From contig SEFZ01000006.1 of NCBI GenBank assembly GCA_004173185.1, positions 1-64,000 on the forward strand: 64,000 nt of DNA, read 5' to 3'. This document shows positions 25,301 to 34,011 of this stretch, piece after piece. Numbering within the stretch: position 1 is the stretch's first letter; each line of letters begins with the position of its first letter. Origin of the DNA: Sphingomonadales bacterium (GTDB taxonomy: Bacteria > Pseudomonadota > Alphaproteobacteria > Sphingomonadales > Sphingomonadaceae). A program made the translations under genes and the position numbers. The notes beneath the pieces were generated by a model that was not told the origin of the DNA, searched no databases, and worked only from the letters and a program-made list of their open reading frames with translations.

Positions 25301-25805
25301 AGCTGAACAGTTCGGATGCGAAGGCGTTGAAATCGAAGCCGCGCGAGCGGTTTGGCGTGCTGCCCGAATCGTTCGCGCCCGAGGTGGACAGCGCTTCGAT
25401 CCCGTTCAGGCGGACGCGCGAGAAATCAGGGCCGAGACCGCGGATCGAGATCGTGCGACCCTCGCCATTGTCACGATCGATCGAAACGCCCGGCAGGCGC
25501 TGGAGCGATTCCGCAAGGTTGGCGTCGGGGAATTTGCCGATGTCCTCGGCATTGATCGTGTCCGAAATATCGTTGGCGCGGCGCTTGGTCTCCAGCGCGC
25601 TGGCGATGGCGGCGCGATAGCCGCTGACCACGATCTCCTGATCGTTCGCCGGGGGATCCTGATCCTCGGACGCGGCGGCAGGCGCAGGCGCCGGAGTCGC
25701 GGTCTGCGCAAAGGCCGGCGCGGTGCCGAGCGCGACAAGGCTGGCAAGCGCCAGCGCGGCGCGCGAGCAGCTATGGGCCAGGCCCAATTGGCGGTAGTTT
25801 GTCAT
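22380..25805 (-). CDS. TonB-dependent outer-membrane receptor (pectin locus)
   Basis: 1141 aa. Signal peptide to about residue 33 (TAPAFAQ), an acidic/Pro-rich linker, TonB box-like EIVVSGYRAAI, then a plug with the carbohydrate-receptor pattern ALETKRRANDISDTINAEDI, GKFPDANLAESLQRLPGVSI and ISIRGLGPDFSRVRLNG. The barrel ends in a terminal Phe (LRAGVRVTF). This plug style is typical of proteobacterial glycan TonB receptors of about 1000 residues. It lies directly downstream of the CE15-PL10 gene on the same strand (85-base gap), so import of pectin-derived oligosaccharides is inferred. Long antisense open frames across it are composition shadows. Confidence 0.93.
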   Translation of the reverse strand: MTNYRQLGLAHSCSRAALALASLVALGTAPAFAQTATPAPAPAAASEDQDPPANDQEIVVSGYRAAIASALETKRRANDISDTINAEDIGKFPDANLAESLQRLPGVSIDRDNGEGRTISIRGLGPDFSRVRLNGIEALSTSGANDSGSTPNRSRGFDFNAFASELFSSLTVRKTASAEVDEGSLGATVDLVTGRPFSYKGRKLSLALEDGYYENGKKHNPRIAGLFANSWNTGIGRFGVSFSGAYSKADRVTDSYSRSPASFDYASSRPFAVPTLTAGSPAAGIPQREGFAAPTGTVCNGGTATAPNLNGVIPGINITRLAACEAQRGSNPAAYALLYPNGGGVRQLVNGVTTQTSASSTVLIPGLATLNQQRLKQERLGLTGGFQWQPGSGTLLSVDGVYSRLKQRSDFYQISTIGLNRYSNTGTTYNTATTGSAALYSSCTPTGLVFPIECQGSEGTGAVLPGYANSTNPNNLNVYDYYNNPRSVGYIPTTDGLALLDAIVGRPTTRVIDAHVDNSGGQPVADYLKLGNLDWRSANDANQYTTTFKQVSGTLEQEIGSDMKLTVVAGWSKSENNSLGLLSDLSRLDSGQGVPGNDYYVYDARGGGDMPIFQTGFDAASPNNWDTVKGLSVLRIQARHTENTFKNGRADLEWNAFDNDRLKFGFSYRQFDFITSELRRASNEAVSPTLAEARSSVAATGKVINWGTGLNVPAGTTTSFWAPDNDKMIGVFGFDCDCVNKYGDFRMSYGGSPGLNYKITEKDTGGYVQYDFNRPLFGMQLRGNAGLRFAHTEVAADGLTPNLSAITNSHSYDDWLPSLNAVLEVDRNLIVRFGLSNVIARPAIGQLAPGITSFSVPGTVGAVTGGSISSGNTKLSPFRATNIDFAVEWYFARGALLSFGVFNKDIKSFPQRILAEGRLSDFFDDSVIDTLRASITATTAAGDAQRAYIAADNPFSFSAPLDAPGGYIRGFEVSYQQNLTFLPGFLKNLGVQLNYTHIKSKLTYIIDAGSATRPQQTGDAPFLGASPNSVNGTIFYETPKWSLRGSVAYRSKYFSTYPLQSGTCAAGFCLTPLINDFAGSQPTTNFDASFRYSITRNFSLSLEGLNLTNQTSNRFAYDDNPVVTNYASTGRTLRAGVRVTF

Positions 25806-25859
25806 GATCGTCTCCCCTGTTTCGGCGCTCTGTTGATTGCGGCGCCTGCGTTGAACCCG

Positions 25860-25881
25860 GACCGTCCCCCCGGGGACGGTC
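25860..25881. terminator. Hairpin between the CE15-PL10 gene and the TonB receptor
   Basis: Perfect 10-bp arms GACCGTCCCC (25860-25869) and GGGGACGGTC (25872-25881) sit 9 bases after the CE15-PL10 stop. No T-run follows on the minus strand, so read-through into the receptor gene is likely; an mRNA-stabilising or processing hairpin is as plausible as termination. Confidence 0.5.
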
Positions 25882-25890
25882 TTGCACTTT

Positions 25891-28146
25891 TCATCGATGC
25901 TGCTTGCCCCACTCGGCGTAGCGCGCGAGCACTGCCGATCCCCAATTGCCGTACCAGGCGTATCCGCCGCGGCGTTCGCGATCGATTTCGGCCAGCGTGC
26001 TGCGGATCACGCCGTCACGGCCCACGAAGATCGGGCGATTGGTGCCGATCTCGTAATAGCGTGCCCAGACGGGCGCTGCCGCCGGATCGGCGCGGACGAC
26101 GCGGTCACCCTCGACCATCTCGACGCGGATGCCGGTGATCTGCACCTTGCGATACCATTCGGCCCCGGCCTTTACCGCGCGCACCACGACGGCGGAGGGC
26201 TTGTCGAGAGTCATCAGCAGCAACAGCACATTGGCGCTCTCGCCGCCGCTGATCGCCACCGGCTCGAACACGCGCGCACCGCGTGGCTCCAGCGTCTTCT
26301 CGTCATATTGCTGCGCCCATGCGGTCGGCACGCCGTTCGCGACGATCTGGGTCTTGAGGATGAAATCGACTGCCCGGTCGAACGCTGCGGCGGCCGCCTT
26401 GCGCCGGGCAGGCGCGAGCACGCGGAACTCCGGCCGCGCGGTCACGTCGCGCAGCAGCTCCATCAGATCGACGATCTCGTCGTCATTATACGTCGCCTGA
26501 TGGTCATAAGGCGTGGAGAAGACCGGCCAGCTATGCGGGAAACCACCGGTCGGATATTGCGCGCCAAGGATGAAGCTCAACCCCCGGTCGATCGCTGCGA
26601 CGTAGCGCGGATCGGCCTTCGCGGAGTGCGCGCGGGCGAGGAAGCGCATCTCGTTGACCGTCGCCTTGATCAGCGCCGCGCGCGTCCCCCATGGCCCGGC
26701 CTGCGCAGGATCGCCGCGATTGGGTTCGCGGATCGTGTTCATCAGCGGCCAGCCGCCCGCCTTGGGGTCCTGCCATGACAGGATGGTATCCGCGATGGTC
26801 CGTGCTTCGGCGCTGGCGAACCAATTGGCGGGCTTGTCTTGCATCGTCGCCCACCAGCCGGTCGGCATGTTGCGATTGGCCTTGCGCGCGGCATTGGCGG
26901 CAAGGATCGCCGGATCGCCAAGCTGCTTGCGCATGAACGCCGTCATCGCGGCCAAATCTTCGGGCAGCACGGTATGCCCGCCCTTGTGCGTGACGGTCGC
27001 AAGATCGCTCTCGCGCCCGAACAGCGCATAAACCGGCTTGGCGGCAGCAGCGGCAACAGCCTCGCCCTGCCAGTCCGACCAGGTATCGGTATCGCCATTG
27101 ACCAGCAGCATCGGCCGCGGCGCGATCAATGCGAGCAGCATGTGCCCGTCAACCGGCAGCTTCGACGGATCGTCGCCATAGCTCTGATAGCGCGGCGCGA
27201 ACCAATAATGGTAGCGCGTCGGGCTGGCGATATCGGCAATCGTCTCGCCGAAATCGCGACGGCTGATCGCTGCCCCGCCCTCGCCCGAGATCAGGGGCAT
27301 CACCAGCGTGAAGCGTTCGTCCTGCGCCGCCGCCCAAAGCGCGGTCTTGCCGAGCCGCGATGCGCCCGACAGCGCGATCTTGCCGCCATCGATCGTGGGC
27401 ACGGTCTGCAACCAGTCGACGATGCGGCTGAGGCCCCAGCTCCATGCGCCGATCGCGCCCCATTCGTCCGGCTTGCGTGGATCGCTCGTGCCGCCGAGCG
27501 CCGCGCGGACGCCGAACTTCTCGCCCCCTGCAAAATCCGGCTCGATATCGCCATAATAGACATGCGCGACGGCAAAGCCCGCCTCGACGAACGGCCGGGC
27601 ATCGAACCCGGCGAGCAATGTCGCCTGACGATCCGGGACGCGCGCCTTGGTCTTGACGTTCCACGCCATGCCTTCGTCGATCCCGGCCTCGGGAAACACC
27701 AATGCGTTGGGCGAGAAGCCGATATGGAGCAGCACCGGCACTGGCCCACGCGCCTTGGCCGGAACATAGAGCAGCACGCGGATCCTCGCGGCGTCAGCCC
27801 CCTCGCCGACAACCAGCCGAACCTGGATGCGCTTCGCCAATCCGCCCAGCCCGACACCGTCGCTTTCGACGCTCTCGATCCGCGGTTTGACACTGGTCGC
27901 AGGCGTCTGGCCAAATTGGTGGGCGGCGAACAGCGCCAGCACTTCCGCGCGCCGCGCGCTCTGCCAGCCCGCTTTGTCCGTCACCGGCTCGCCACCGCTC
28001 AGGCGCAGCAGCTCGGGCAAAGTGTAATTGCCGACCTTGCTCTCATCGGTGTTGGTGACGTGCTTCGGCGGCGTCTGCGCCTGTGCAGTCGCGGCCGCGC
28101 AGAGGCACGTCAGGATGAGGGGGAGACGACCCAAAGTCGCTGCCAT
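25891..28146 (-). CDS. Fused CE15 glucuronoyl-esterase-like and PL10 pectate lyase
   Basis: 751 aa from ATG 28146, which gives a signal peptide (MAATLGRLPLILTCLCAAAT, AQAQ). Residues about 28-410 are CE15-like: YTLPELLRLSGGEPV, WGAIGAWSWGLSRIVDWL, nucleophile motif GASRLGKTALWAAA (Ser263) and a late HKGGH. Residues about 425-751 are a PL10 pectate lyase: DTILSWQDPKAGGWPLMNT, YPTGGFPHSWP, HQATYNDDEIVDLMELL and GYAWYGNWGSAVLARY. CE15 enzymes cleave glucuronoyl esters, PL10 lyases cut polygalacturonate by beta-elimination; one exported polypeptide would attack both. Downstream is a glycan TonB receptor; upstream are a leader ORF and a terminator that the transcript must pass. Only a weak ribosome site (GGGA) precedes the ATG. 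Confidence 0.88.
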   Translation of the reverse strand: MAATLGRLPLILTCLCAAATAQAQTPPKHVTNTDESKVGNYTLPELLRLSGGEPVTDKAGWQSARRAEVLALFAAHQFGQTPATSVKPRIESVESDGVGLGGLAKRIQVRLVVGEGADAARIRVLLYVPAKARGPVPVLLHIGFSPNALVFPEAGIDEGMAWNVKTKARVPDRQATLLAGFDARPFVEAGFAVAHVYYGDIEPDFAGGEKFGVRAALGGTSDPRKPDEWGAIGAWSWGLSRIVDWLQTVPTIDGGKIALSGASRLGKTALWAAAQDERFTLVMPLISGEGGAAISRRDFGETIADIASPTRYHYWFAPRYQSYGDDPSKLPVDGHMLLALIAPRPMLLVNGDTDTWSDWQGEAVAAAAAKPVYALFGRESDLATVTHKGGHTVLPEDLAAMTAFMRKQLGDPAILAANAARKANRNMPTGWWATMQDKPANWFASAEARTIADTILSWQDPKAGGWPLMNTIREPNRGDPAQAGPWGTRAALIKATVNEMRFLARAHSAKADPRYVAAIDRGLSFILGAQYPTGGFPHSWPVFSTPYDHQATYNDDEIVDLMELLRDVTARPEFRVLAPARRKAAAAAFDRAVDFILKTQIVANGVPTAWAQQYDEKTLEPRGARVFEPVAISGGESANVLLLLMTLDKPSAVVVRAVKAGAEWYRKVQITGIRVEMVEGDRVVRADPAAAPVWARYYEIGTNRPIFVGRDGVIRSTLAEIDRERRGGYAWYGNWGSAVLARYAEWGKQHR

Positions 28147-28160
28147 TGCGTGATGTCCCG

Positions 28161-28197
28161 AAAAAACCGGGGCCGGCCATAGGGAGAGGCCGACCCC
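28161..28197 (-). terminator. Intrinsic terminator or attenuator before the CE15-PL10 gene
   Basis: Read on the minus strand: GGGGTCGGCC (28197-28188), a nine-base loop, GGCCGGCCCC (28178-28169), GG, then six T (28166-28161). The single non-Watson-Crick position is a G-U wobble in minus-strand RNA but an A-C mismatch in plus-strand RNA, so the structure is minus-strand specific. It lies between the leader ORF stop (28215) and the CE15-PL10 start (28146), 14 bases from that ATG. Confidence 0.85.
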
Positions 28198-28214
28198 GTT
28201 AAGGAGGCGGGTTT

Positions 28215-28298
28215 TCAGAACGTCGGAAACGCGCTGAACGACTGGCCCTTCCGGGAGATGAAAATCGGTCTCGATGAGACGGGGAGCGCCCTCTGCAT
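28215..28298 (-). CDS. Candidate 27-aa leader peptide
   Basis: 27-codon ORF preceded by AAGAGAGGA six bases before its ATG, a better ribosome site than that of the large gene behind it. The peptide starts MQRALPVSSRP and ends GQSFSAFPTF; it has no run of a single amino acid that would point to classical ribosome-stalling attenuation. The stop is 17 bases before the terminator stem. The whole 337-base gap between the CE15-PL10 ATG and tetR thus holds a palindrome, this ORF and a terminator. It could be a leader peptide or an independent small gene; coding is not proven. Confidence 0.5.
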   Translation of the reverse strand: MQRALPVSSRPIFISRKGQSFSAFPTF

Positions 28299-28400
28299 GA
28301 CAATCCTCTCTTGAGCGGCACGCTTCGATAGCGCGCTCTGATCTGTTACGGCTTCCGCTATTGGGAACCGGTGTCAGTAATAAAGACACGGAGTCGACTT

Positions 28401-28418
28401 ACAGTCAAGTGTGACTGT
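28401..28418. promoter_or_regulatory. Perfect palindrome, candidate TetR operator
   Basis: ACAGTCAAGTGTGACTGT: 7-bp perfect arms around AGTG, in the AT-richer part of the divergent region between tetR (starts 28484) and the leader ORF (starts 28298). Size and symmetry suit a TetR-family dimer. Binding by the adjacent TetR protein is inferred from position. Confidence 0.6.
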
Positions 28419-28483
28419 TTTATGCTGGATATTTATCATTTTATGCGCTCTTAAGCGATTCGAGAGAGGATTTGCAGGACAAG

Positions 28484-29155
28484 ATGACTGCCAATGTCAC
28501 CCCTACTGCGCGATCCGCGCCACCGGCCAAGGGCACGCAGGCGGAGCGCTCCGCTTCGATGCGACAGCGTCTGCTCGATTCGGCGATCACCTGTCTGTGC
28601 CGGGTCGGCTATGCCGCGACGACCACGCAGCTTGTGATGGACGAAGCGGGCGTCAGCCGCGGCGCGATGCTCCACCATTTCCCTACCAAGGTCGATCTGG
28701 TCATCGCGGTGGGCGAATATGCCGCCTCGTCGCAGAACCGCTATGTCCGCACCAAGCTCGAAGGCCTGCACGGCCTCGATCGTTATCTCGCCATCACGCC
28801 CGCTACCTGGGAAGCGGTCTGCCAGCCGCCCGCGCTGGCGCTGGTCGAGATCATGGTCGCCTCGCGCAGCGATCAGGCGCTGGGCGCGCGCTTCCCCGAT
28901 GTCATCGAGCGGCTTCAGACCCGGCAGCTCAACGACGTCTGCGAACTGGCGCTGGAATGCGGGATGAAGGATCGCGGCACGATCGAGCGCATGGTGCGGC
29001 TGCACCGGGCGGCGATGCGCGGGCTTGCGATGGAATTGATGTTCTCCGGCGACCGTGCGGGCGCCGATGCAAGCATGGAGCTGCTCGAATGGTACAAGCG
29101 CATACTCACGGGGAATCTGGTCACCGGGCTGGGAGAGCCCTTGTTCGAAACCTGA
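28484..29155 (+). CDS. TetR family transcriptional regulator of the pectin locus
   Basis: 223 aa from ATG 28484 (a TTG 12 bases earlier is in frame). Typical TetR helix-turn-helix at about 25-75 (ITCLCRVGYAATTTQLVMDE, GVSRGAMLHHFPTKVDLVIA), then an all-helical ligand domain with no catalytic signature. It is divergent from the CE15-PL10 gene with a perfect palindrome between them, and its 3' end overlaps the pectinesterase-like gene. It therefore most likely represses this locus until a pectin-derived inducer binds (inference). Confidence 0.92.
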   Translation: MTANVTPTARSAPPAKGTQAERSASMRQRLLDSAITCLCRVGYAATTTQLVMDEAGVSRGAMLHHFPTKVDLVIAVGEYAASSQNRYVRTKLEGLHGLDRYLAITPATWEAVCQPPALALVEIMVASRSDQALGARFPDVIERLQTRQLNDVCELALECGMKDRGTIERMVRLHRAAMRGLAMELMFSGDRAGADASMELLEWYKRILTGNLVTGLGEPLFET

Positions 29156-30621
29156 TTCTTGGCCTCGCGACATTGTTGCTGCCGGCCACGGTGCAGGCGC
29201 AGACCCTGTGGCCCGCCAATGGCGCGCGGGGCGTCAATCCCGACACGCACCTCACTTTGACCTTTGCGAGCAAGCCCGCCATTGGCACTTCGGGCAAGGT
29301 CCGCATCTATGACGCGGCGGACGGCACGCTGGTCGATACGCTCGATCTCGCAATCCCGGCCTCGCCCAATCCCGAAGGCCGCGCAGCCAATACCGACGGC
29401 GCCACCCGTTCGCCAAAGCCGCCCCAGCCAGCGGGGCCGGACAATCCCGATTATCAGTCCACCAAGATCGGCGGAGTCTATTTCCATTTCTTCCCGGCGA
29501 TCGTGCGCGGCAACACCGCGACCCTCTATCCGCACAATGGCGCGCTCCAATATGGCAAGCGCTATGTCGTCAAGATCGATGCTTCGACTTTGAAGCCCGC
29601 CACCGGCTCCTTTGCCGGGATCGATTCGGACAAGGGCTGGACCTTCACCACCAAGCCCGCGCCGCCCAAGGCCGACGCGACCCGCCTCGTGGTTTCCGCT
29701 GACGGCAAGGGCGATTTCAGCACCGTGCAGGGCGCAATCGATTTCGTGCCCGAGAAACCGGCCAAGCCGGTGACGATCTTCATCCGCAACGGCAAGTATG
29801 AGGAGATCGTCTATATCAACGGCAAGTCCAACCTGATCCTGCGCGGCGAGGACCGCGACAAGACGATCGTCGGCTATGCCAATAACAGCGCGTTCAATCG
29901 CGTCCGCCCGGCATTCTCGGTGGTCAATTCGAGCGACATCCAGCTCTCGACCTTCACGATCAACAACTACTTTATCGGCCAGGCCGAGGCGCTGCTGATG
30001 CGTGGCGAGCGCAACATCGTCGATCGCATGACGCTCAACGGATCGGGCGATGCCTTCACCACCGGCGGCACCATCTACATGGTCGATAGCAAGTTGACCG
30101 GCGATGGCGACACGATCCTGGCCTATGCCGCGCTCTTCTGCCTGCGCTGCGAGATCCATTCGGTCGGCCCGTTCACCTGGACGCGCACGCCCAAGGGCAG
30201 CCATGGCAACGTGTTCATCGATTCGACCTTCATCTATGTCGACAAGCCTTTGCCCTGGTCGATCACCCCGGCCAATCCGGCGGGCCGCAAGACCGAGGGC
30301 GTGCTTGCCCGCCTGCCGCGCAACGGCCCTGCGGGCACCGACTATACCAATTTCCCGTATGCCGAGATGGTGCTGATCAACGCCAGGACCAGCGGCATTC
30401 CGCCCGTCGGATGGGGCCCGGTGCAGGATCAGCCTGACTTTGACTGGTCCAATCTGCGGCTGATGGAATTCGGCACCACGGATATGCAGGGCCGCCTTGT
30501 GGACCTTTCGTCCCGTCACGCGGCAGTCCGCCGGCTGACGCTGCCCGGCGACGCCGCCCTGATCGCAGACTATCGCCGTCCGGAATATGTTCTCGGGGGG
30601 TGGTCGCCAGTCGTGCGATAG
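29089..30621 (+). CDS. CE8 pectinesterase-like protein with N-terminal Ig-like domain
   Basis: 510 aa from ATG 29089, inside tetR. A shorter start is CTG 29152, overlapping the tetR stop as CTGA and giving a signal peptide MILGLATLLLPATVQAQ without basic residues. After the signal comes a Big_5-like Ig domain (about 40-190: WPANGARGVNPDTHLTLTF ... KGWTFTTKP), then a CE8 right-handed beta-helix (about 200-500: VSADGKGDFSTVQGAIDFVP, IFIRNGKYEEIVYING). The transition-state Asp is probably in GDGDTILA. Where classical enzymes have the nucleophile in VDFIFG this protein reads SVGPFTWTR, with no Asp, and a clear LGRPW is not visible. It may be a divergent esterase or a non-catalytic relative. Exported, probably co-expressed with tetR. 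Confidence 0.82.
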   Translation: MVQAHTHGESGHRAGRALVRNLILGLATLLLPATVQAQTLWPANGARGVNPDTHLTLTFASKPAIGTSGKVRIYDAADGTLVDTLDLAIPASPNPEGRAANTDGATRSPKPPQPAGPDNPDYQSTKIGGVYFHFFPAIVRGNTATLYPHNGALQYGKRYVVKIDASTLKPATGSFAGIDSDKGWTFTTKPAPPKADATRLVVSADGKGDFSTVQGAIDFVPEKPAKPVTIFIRNGKYEEIVYINGKSNLILRGEDRDKTIVGYANNSAFNRVRPAFSVVNSSDIQLSTFTINNYFIGQAEALLMRGERNIVDRMTLNGSGDAFTTGGTIYMVDSKLTGDGDTILAYAALFCLRCEIHSVGPFTWTRTPKGSHGNVFIDSTFIYVDKPLPWSITPANPAGRKTEGVLARLPRNGPAGTDYTNFPYAEMVLINARTSGIPPVGWGPVQDQPDFDWSNLRLMEFGTTDMQGRLVDLSSRHAAVRRLTLPGDAALIADYRRPEYVLGGWSPVVR

Positions 30622-30759
30622 GCACCGGCCGGTGGGGGAGCTGGCAGAGTCGGCTCCCGTCATCCTTCCGGAATCTGCACCCGTTGCGGGAACAGCATAG
30701 ACTGTCATACGTTGTCGCCCGTTACGGCGAGACTGCCCGTTCGGAAGAGATCGGCCTGC

Positions 30760-33700
30760 ATGAACGAAGAAGGTGCCGGCTTTCTCAAGGGGGGAGGCCA
30801 GCTTAGCGAATTGATTGCGGCGTTTGACTGGTCGCAGACCAGCATGGGCCCGATCGCCGACTGGCCACAGCCGATCAAGGCCGTGGTCGGCATGGCGCTG
30901 CGCGCGCCCGTGCCGATGGTCATGCTGTTCGGCGAGCCGGGCGTGATGATCTACAATGACGGCTATTCGGTCTTCGCCGGCGCGCGCCACCCCAGCCTGC
31001 TTGGGATGGACGTGCGCGAAGCATGGCCCGAAGTCGCCGATTTCAACGATCATATCGTCAAGACCGTGTTCCGCGCGGGCGAGACGCTGTCGTACAAGAA
31101 TCAGGTTCTCGAGCTCCAGCGCCATGGTCAGCTCGAGCCTGCCTGGCTCGATCTCGATTACTCGCCGATCATCGATGAGAATGGCACGCCGCTGGGCGTG
31201 ATTGCCATTGTCGTCGAAATCACCGACCGGGTGCTGGCCGACCAGCAATTGCGCGACGAACGCACGCGGCTTGAGCAGATGTACGAACAGGCGCCCAATT
31301 TCATGGCGCTGCTGGAAGGCCCCGAACATCGCTTCGTGATGGCAAACCCGGCATATGCCCGCGTGGTGGGGGACCGCGATGTCATCGGCAAAACCGTTGC
31401 CGAAGCGCTGCCCGATGCGGTCGAGCAAGGCTATCTCGCGCTGCTCGACAAGGTCTTTGCGAGCGGCGAAGCCCTTGTCTCGACCGGCGCCCAACTGGAT
31501 GTCCGCCCAGTGGCCGGCGGCCCCGTGACCAAGCGCTATATCGATTTCGTCTACCAGCCGATGGTCGATGGCGATGGCAAGGTGACCGGCATCTTTGTCG
31601 ACGGCGTCGACGTGACCGCGCGTGTCCAGGCACAGGAAGCGATCGATGCCAGCCGGTCGCAGTTCCGCACCTTTGCGCAGGCAATGCCCAACCATGTCTG
31701 GACCGCGCCGCCCTCCGGCGCGCTCGATTGGTTCAATGATCGCGTATCCGAATATAGCGGGCGCGATCCGGCAGAGCTGCGGGGCCAGGGCTGGGATAAG
31801 ATCGTGCACCCCGACGATCTCGAAGCCGCCAGCGCACGTTGGGCGCATTCGCTCGCGACCGGCGAAGATTACGAAACCGAGTTCCGCATCGAAAACGCCG
31901 CGGGCGAATATCGCTGGCATCTCGTGCGCGCGCTGCCGATCCGCGCCGATGATGGCCGCATCCTGCGCTGGATCGGCTCGAACACCGATATCCACGATCA
32001 GAAACTCGCCGAGGCCCGCACCGTGCGCGACCGCGATCGGATGTGGAGCCGGTCGCAGGACATGATGCTGGTCTGCGATCTCCAGGGCCAGATCACTGCG
32101 GTAAACCCCTCCGCCATGCGCCTGCTGGGCTGGGAAGAGGAGGATATGGTCGGCCGCAATCTGAGCGAGTTTGTCCATCCCGATGACGTCGCGAGCACTG
32201 CCGCCGAAATCGACAAACTTGCCGATGGTGCGACCACGCTGGCCTTTGAAAACCGCTATCGCTGCAAAGAGGGCGGCTATCGCCTGCTCGACTGGACGGC
32301 GGTGCCCGATCACGATCGCATCCACGCGGTCGGTCGCGACATCACCGACGAGCGAGCGCTGGCCCGCGATCGCGAACGGGTCTGGAATCTCTCGCCGGTG
32401 GTCAAGGTCGTGGTCAATCTCCACGGCGAGATTTCAGCGGTGAACCCGTCCTGGACCCGCCTGCTCGGCTGGAGCGAGCGCGAGACGATCGGGCGGGATA
32501 TCCGCGATTTTATCGAGCCCGATGACGTGGGCAACGCAACGCGCCGGCTGGGCGAGCTCGCACAGGGCGAATCGCTCGCCGAGCATGATACGGTGTTCAA
32601 GACCCGAAGCGGAGAAGTGCGCCGCATCGCCTTCACCAGCGTGCCGGAAAACGACACCGTTTATGGCTTTGGGCGCGACGTGACGGGCGAGCGCGAGGCT
32701 GCCGCAGCGCTGGAATTGACCGCCGAAGCGCTGCGCCAGTCGCAGAAGATGGAGGCCGTGGGCCAGCTGACCGGCGGCATCGCGCATGATTTCAACAATC
32801 TGCTTCAGGGCATCACCGGCAGCCTCGAAATCATCGAGCGCCGCGTGTCGCAGGGGCGGCTGGGCGAGATCAGCCGGTTCCTGTCCGGTGCGACCACTGC
32901 GGCCAATCGCGCCGCCGCCCTGACCCACCGGCTGCTCGCTTTCTCGCGCCGCCAGCCGCTCGATCCACGCCCGGTCCGCGCCAATCCGCTGGTCGCCTCG
33001 ATGGAGGATCTGCTCCGCCGCACGATCGGCGAGCGGGTGGAGCTGGAACTGGTGCTGGCGGGCGGGCTGTGGCTCACATTGTGCGATCCCAACCAGCTTG
33101 AGAACGCATTGCTCAATCTCGTCATCAATGCCCGCGATGCGATGCCAGATGGCGGCAAGCTCACTATAGAAACCTGCAACGCGCACCTCGACGACGCCTA
33201 TGCCGCCCGCCAGCGCGAAGTGAAGCCGGGCCAATATATCTGCATCTGCGTGACCGATACGGGAACGGGAATGAGCGCCGATACGATCGCCAAGGCATTC
33301 GAGCCGTTTTTCACCACCAAGCCGATCGGTCAGGGCACGGGTCTTGGCCTCTCGATGATCTATGGCTTTGCCCGCCAGTCGGACGGCTATGCCAAAATCT
33401 ATTCCGAAGTTGGCGAAGGCACGACCTTCAAGCTCTATCTCCCCCGCCACCGCGGCCAGGCCGATGGCGAAGAAGAGCTACCGCAATTGACCGAGGCGCA
33501 TGCCACCCATGCCGGCGAAGTCGTGCTGGTGGTCGAGGATGAGCCGGTGGTGCGCGGACTGATCGTCGAGACGCTCAACGAACTCGGCTATCGCGCCATC
33601 GAAGCCGCCGATGGCCCCAAGGGCGTCGATATATTGCGCTCGAAGAAGCGGATCGATCTGTTGATCACCGACATTGGCCTGCCCGGACTGAACGGCCGTC

Positions 33701-33876
33701 AGGTCGCCGATGCCGGCCGCGCCGTGCGCCCGGGGCTGAAAGTGCTGTTCATGACCGGCTATGCGGAGAATGCAGCACTCGCCTCGGGCTTCCTCGAACC
33801 GGGCATGACGATGATCACCAAGCCTTTCGCGATGGAAGCGCTGGCAACGCGGATCCGGGGGATGATCGAGGGCTAG
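30760..33876 (+). CDS. Five-PAS hybrid sensor histidine kinase, cytoplasmic
   Basis: 1038 aa from ATG 30760, with GGAAGAGA upstream. No signal peptide or membrane segment is visible. About five PAS-type domains occupy residues 20-690: for example [40 protein letters not shown] and the paired blocks [14 protein letters not shown] and [14 protein letters not shown]. The kinase core follows with phospho-accepting His676 in [15 protein letters not shown]-box [11 protein letters not shown] and [14 protein letters not shown]-terminal receiver has Asp971 in [10 protein letters not shown] and the KPF motif. Of the HWE-unlike, IAHDFNNLL type common in Sphingomonas. Signal and partner unknown; no response regulator gene is adjacent. 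Confidence 0.93.
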   Translation: MNEEGAGFLKGGGQLSELIAAFDWSQTSMGPIADWPQPIKAVVGMALRAPVPMVMLFGEPGVMIYNDGYSVFAGARHPSLLGMDVREAWPEVADFNDHIVKTVFRAGETLSYKNQVLELQRHGQLEPAWLDLDYSPIIDENGTPLGVIAIVVEITDRVLADQQLRDERTRLEQMYEQAPNFMALLEGPEHRFVMANPAYARVVGDRDVIGKTVAEALPDAVEQGYLALLDKVFASGEALVSTGAQLDVRPVAGGPVTKRYIDFVYQPMVDGDGKVTGIFVDGVDVTARVQAQEAIDASRSQFRTFAQAMPNHVWTAPPSGALDWFNDRVSEYSGRDPAELRGQGWDKIVHPDDLEAASARWAHSLATGEDYETEFRIENAAGEYRWHLVRALPIRADDGRILRWIGSNTDIHDQKLAEARTVRDRDRMWSRSQDMMLVCDLQGQITAVNPSAMRLLGWEEEDMVGRNLSEFVHPDDVASTAAEIDKLADGATTLAFENRYRCKEGGYRLLDWTAVPDHDRIHAVGRDITDERALARDRERVWNLSPVVKVVVNLHGEISAVNPSWTRLLGWSERETIGRDIRDFIEPDDVGNATRRLGELAQGESLAEHDTVFKTRSGEVRRIAFTSVPENDTVYGFGRDVTGEREAAAALELTAEALRQSQKMEAVGQLTGGIAHDFNNLLQGITGSLEIIERRVSQGRLGEISRFLSGATTAANRAAALTHRLLAFSRRQPLDPRPVRANPLVASMEDLLRRTIGERVELELVLAGGLWLTLCDPNQLENALLNLVINARDAMPDGGKLTIETCNAHLDDAYAARQREVKPGQYICICVTDTGTGMSADTIAKAFEPFFTTKPIGQGTGLGLSMIYGFARQSDGYAKIYSEVGEGTTFKLYLPRHRGQADGEEELPQLTEAHATHAGEVVLVVEDEPVVRGLIVETLNELGYRAIEAADGPKGVDILRSKKRIDLLITDIGLPGLNGRQVADAGRAVRPGLKVLFMTGYAENAALASGFLEPGMTMITKPFAMEALATRIRGMIEG

Positions 33877-34011
33877 CCGCTTGCAAAATAGGATTTCGCC
33901 TGCTTGGCTAAGCGGGTCGGCAATGCCGTCCCGCTCTTTGAAATCGCTGTTGTAAAAGCGCCTTGGTCAGTGCGAACATTTGGGAACATTCGCGATTCCC
34001 CACCCGCGCGC

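Noticed and set aside
22815..26138. 1107-codon open frame on the plus strand
   Set aside because: It lies entirely antisense to the TonB receptor and the CE15-PL10 gene. Its translation is Arg/Ala-rich with no domain, as expected from the third-position GC bias of the real genes.
28915..32424. 1169-codon open frame on the minus strand
   Set aside because: It is antisense to tetR, the pectinesterase-like gene and the PAS kinase. All three opposite genes have clear domain signatures; this frame has none.
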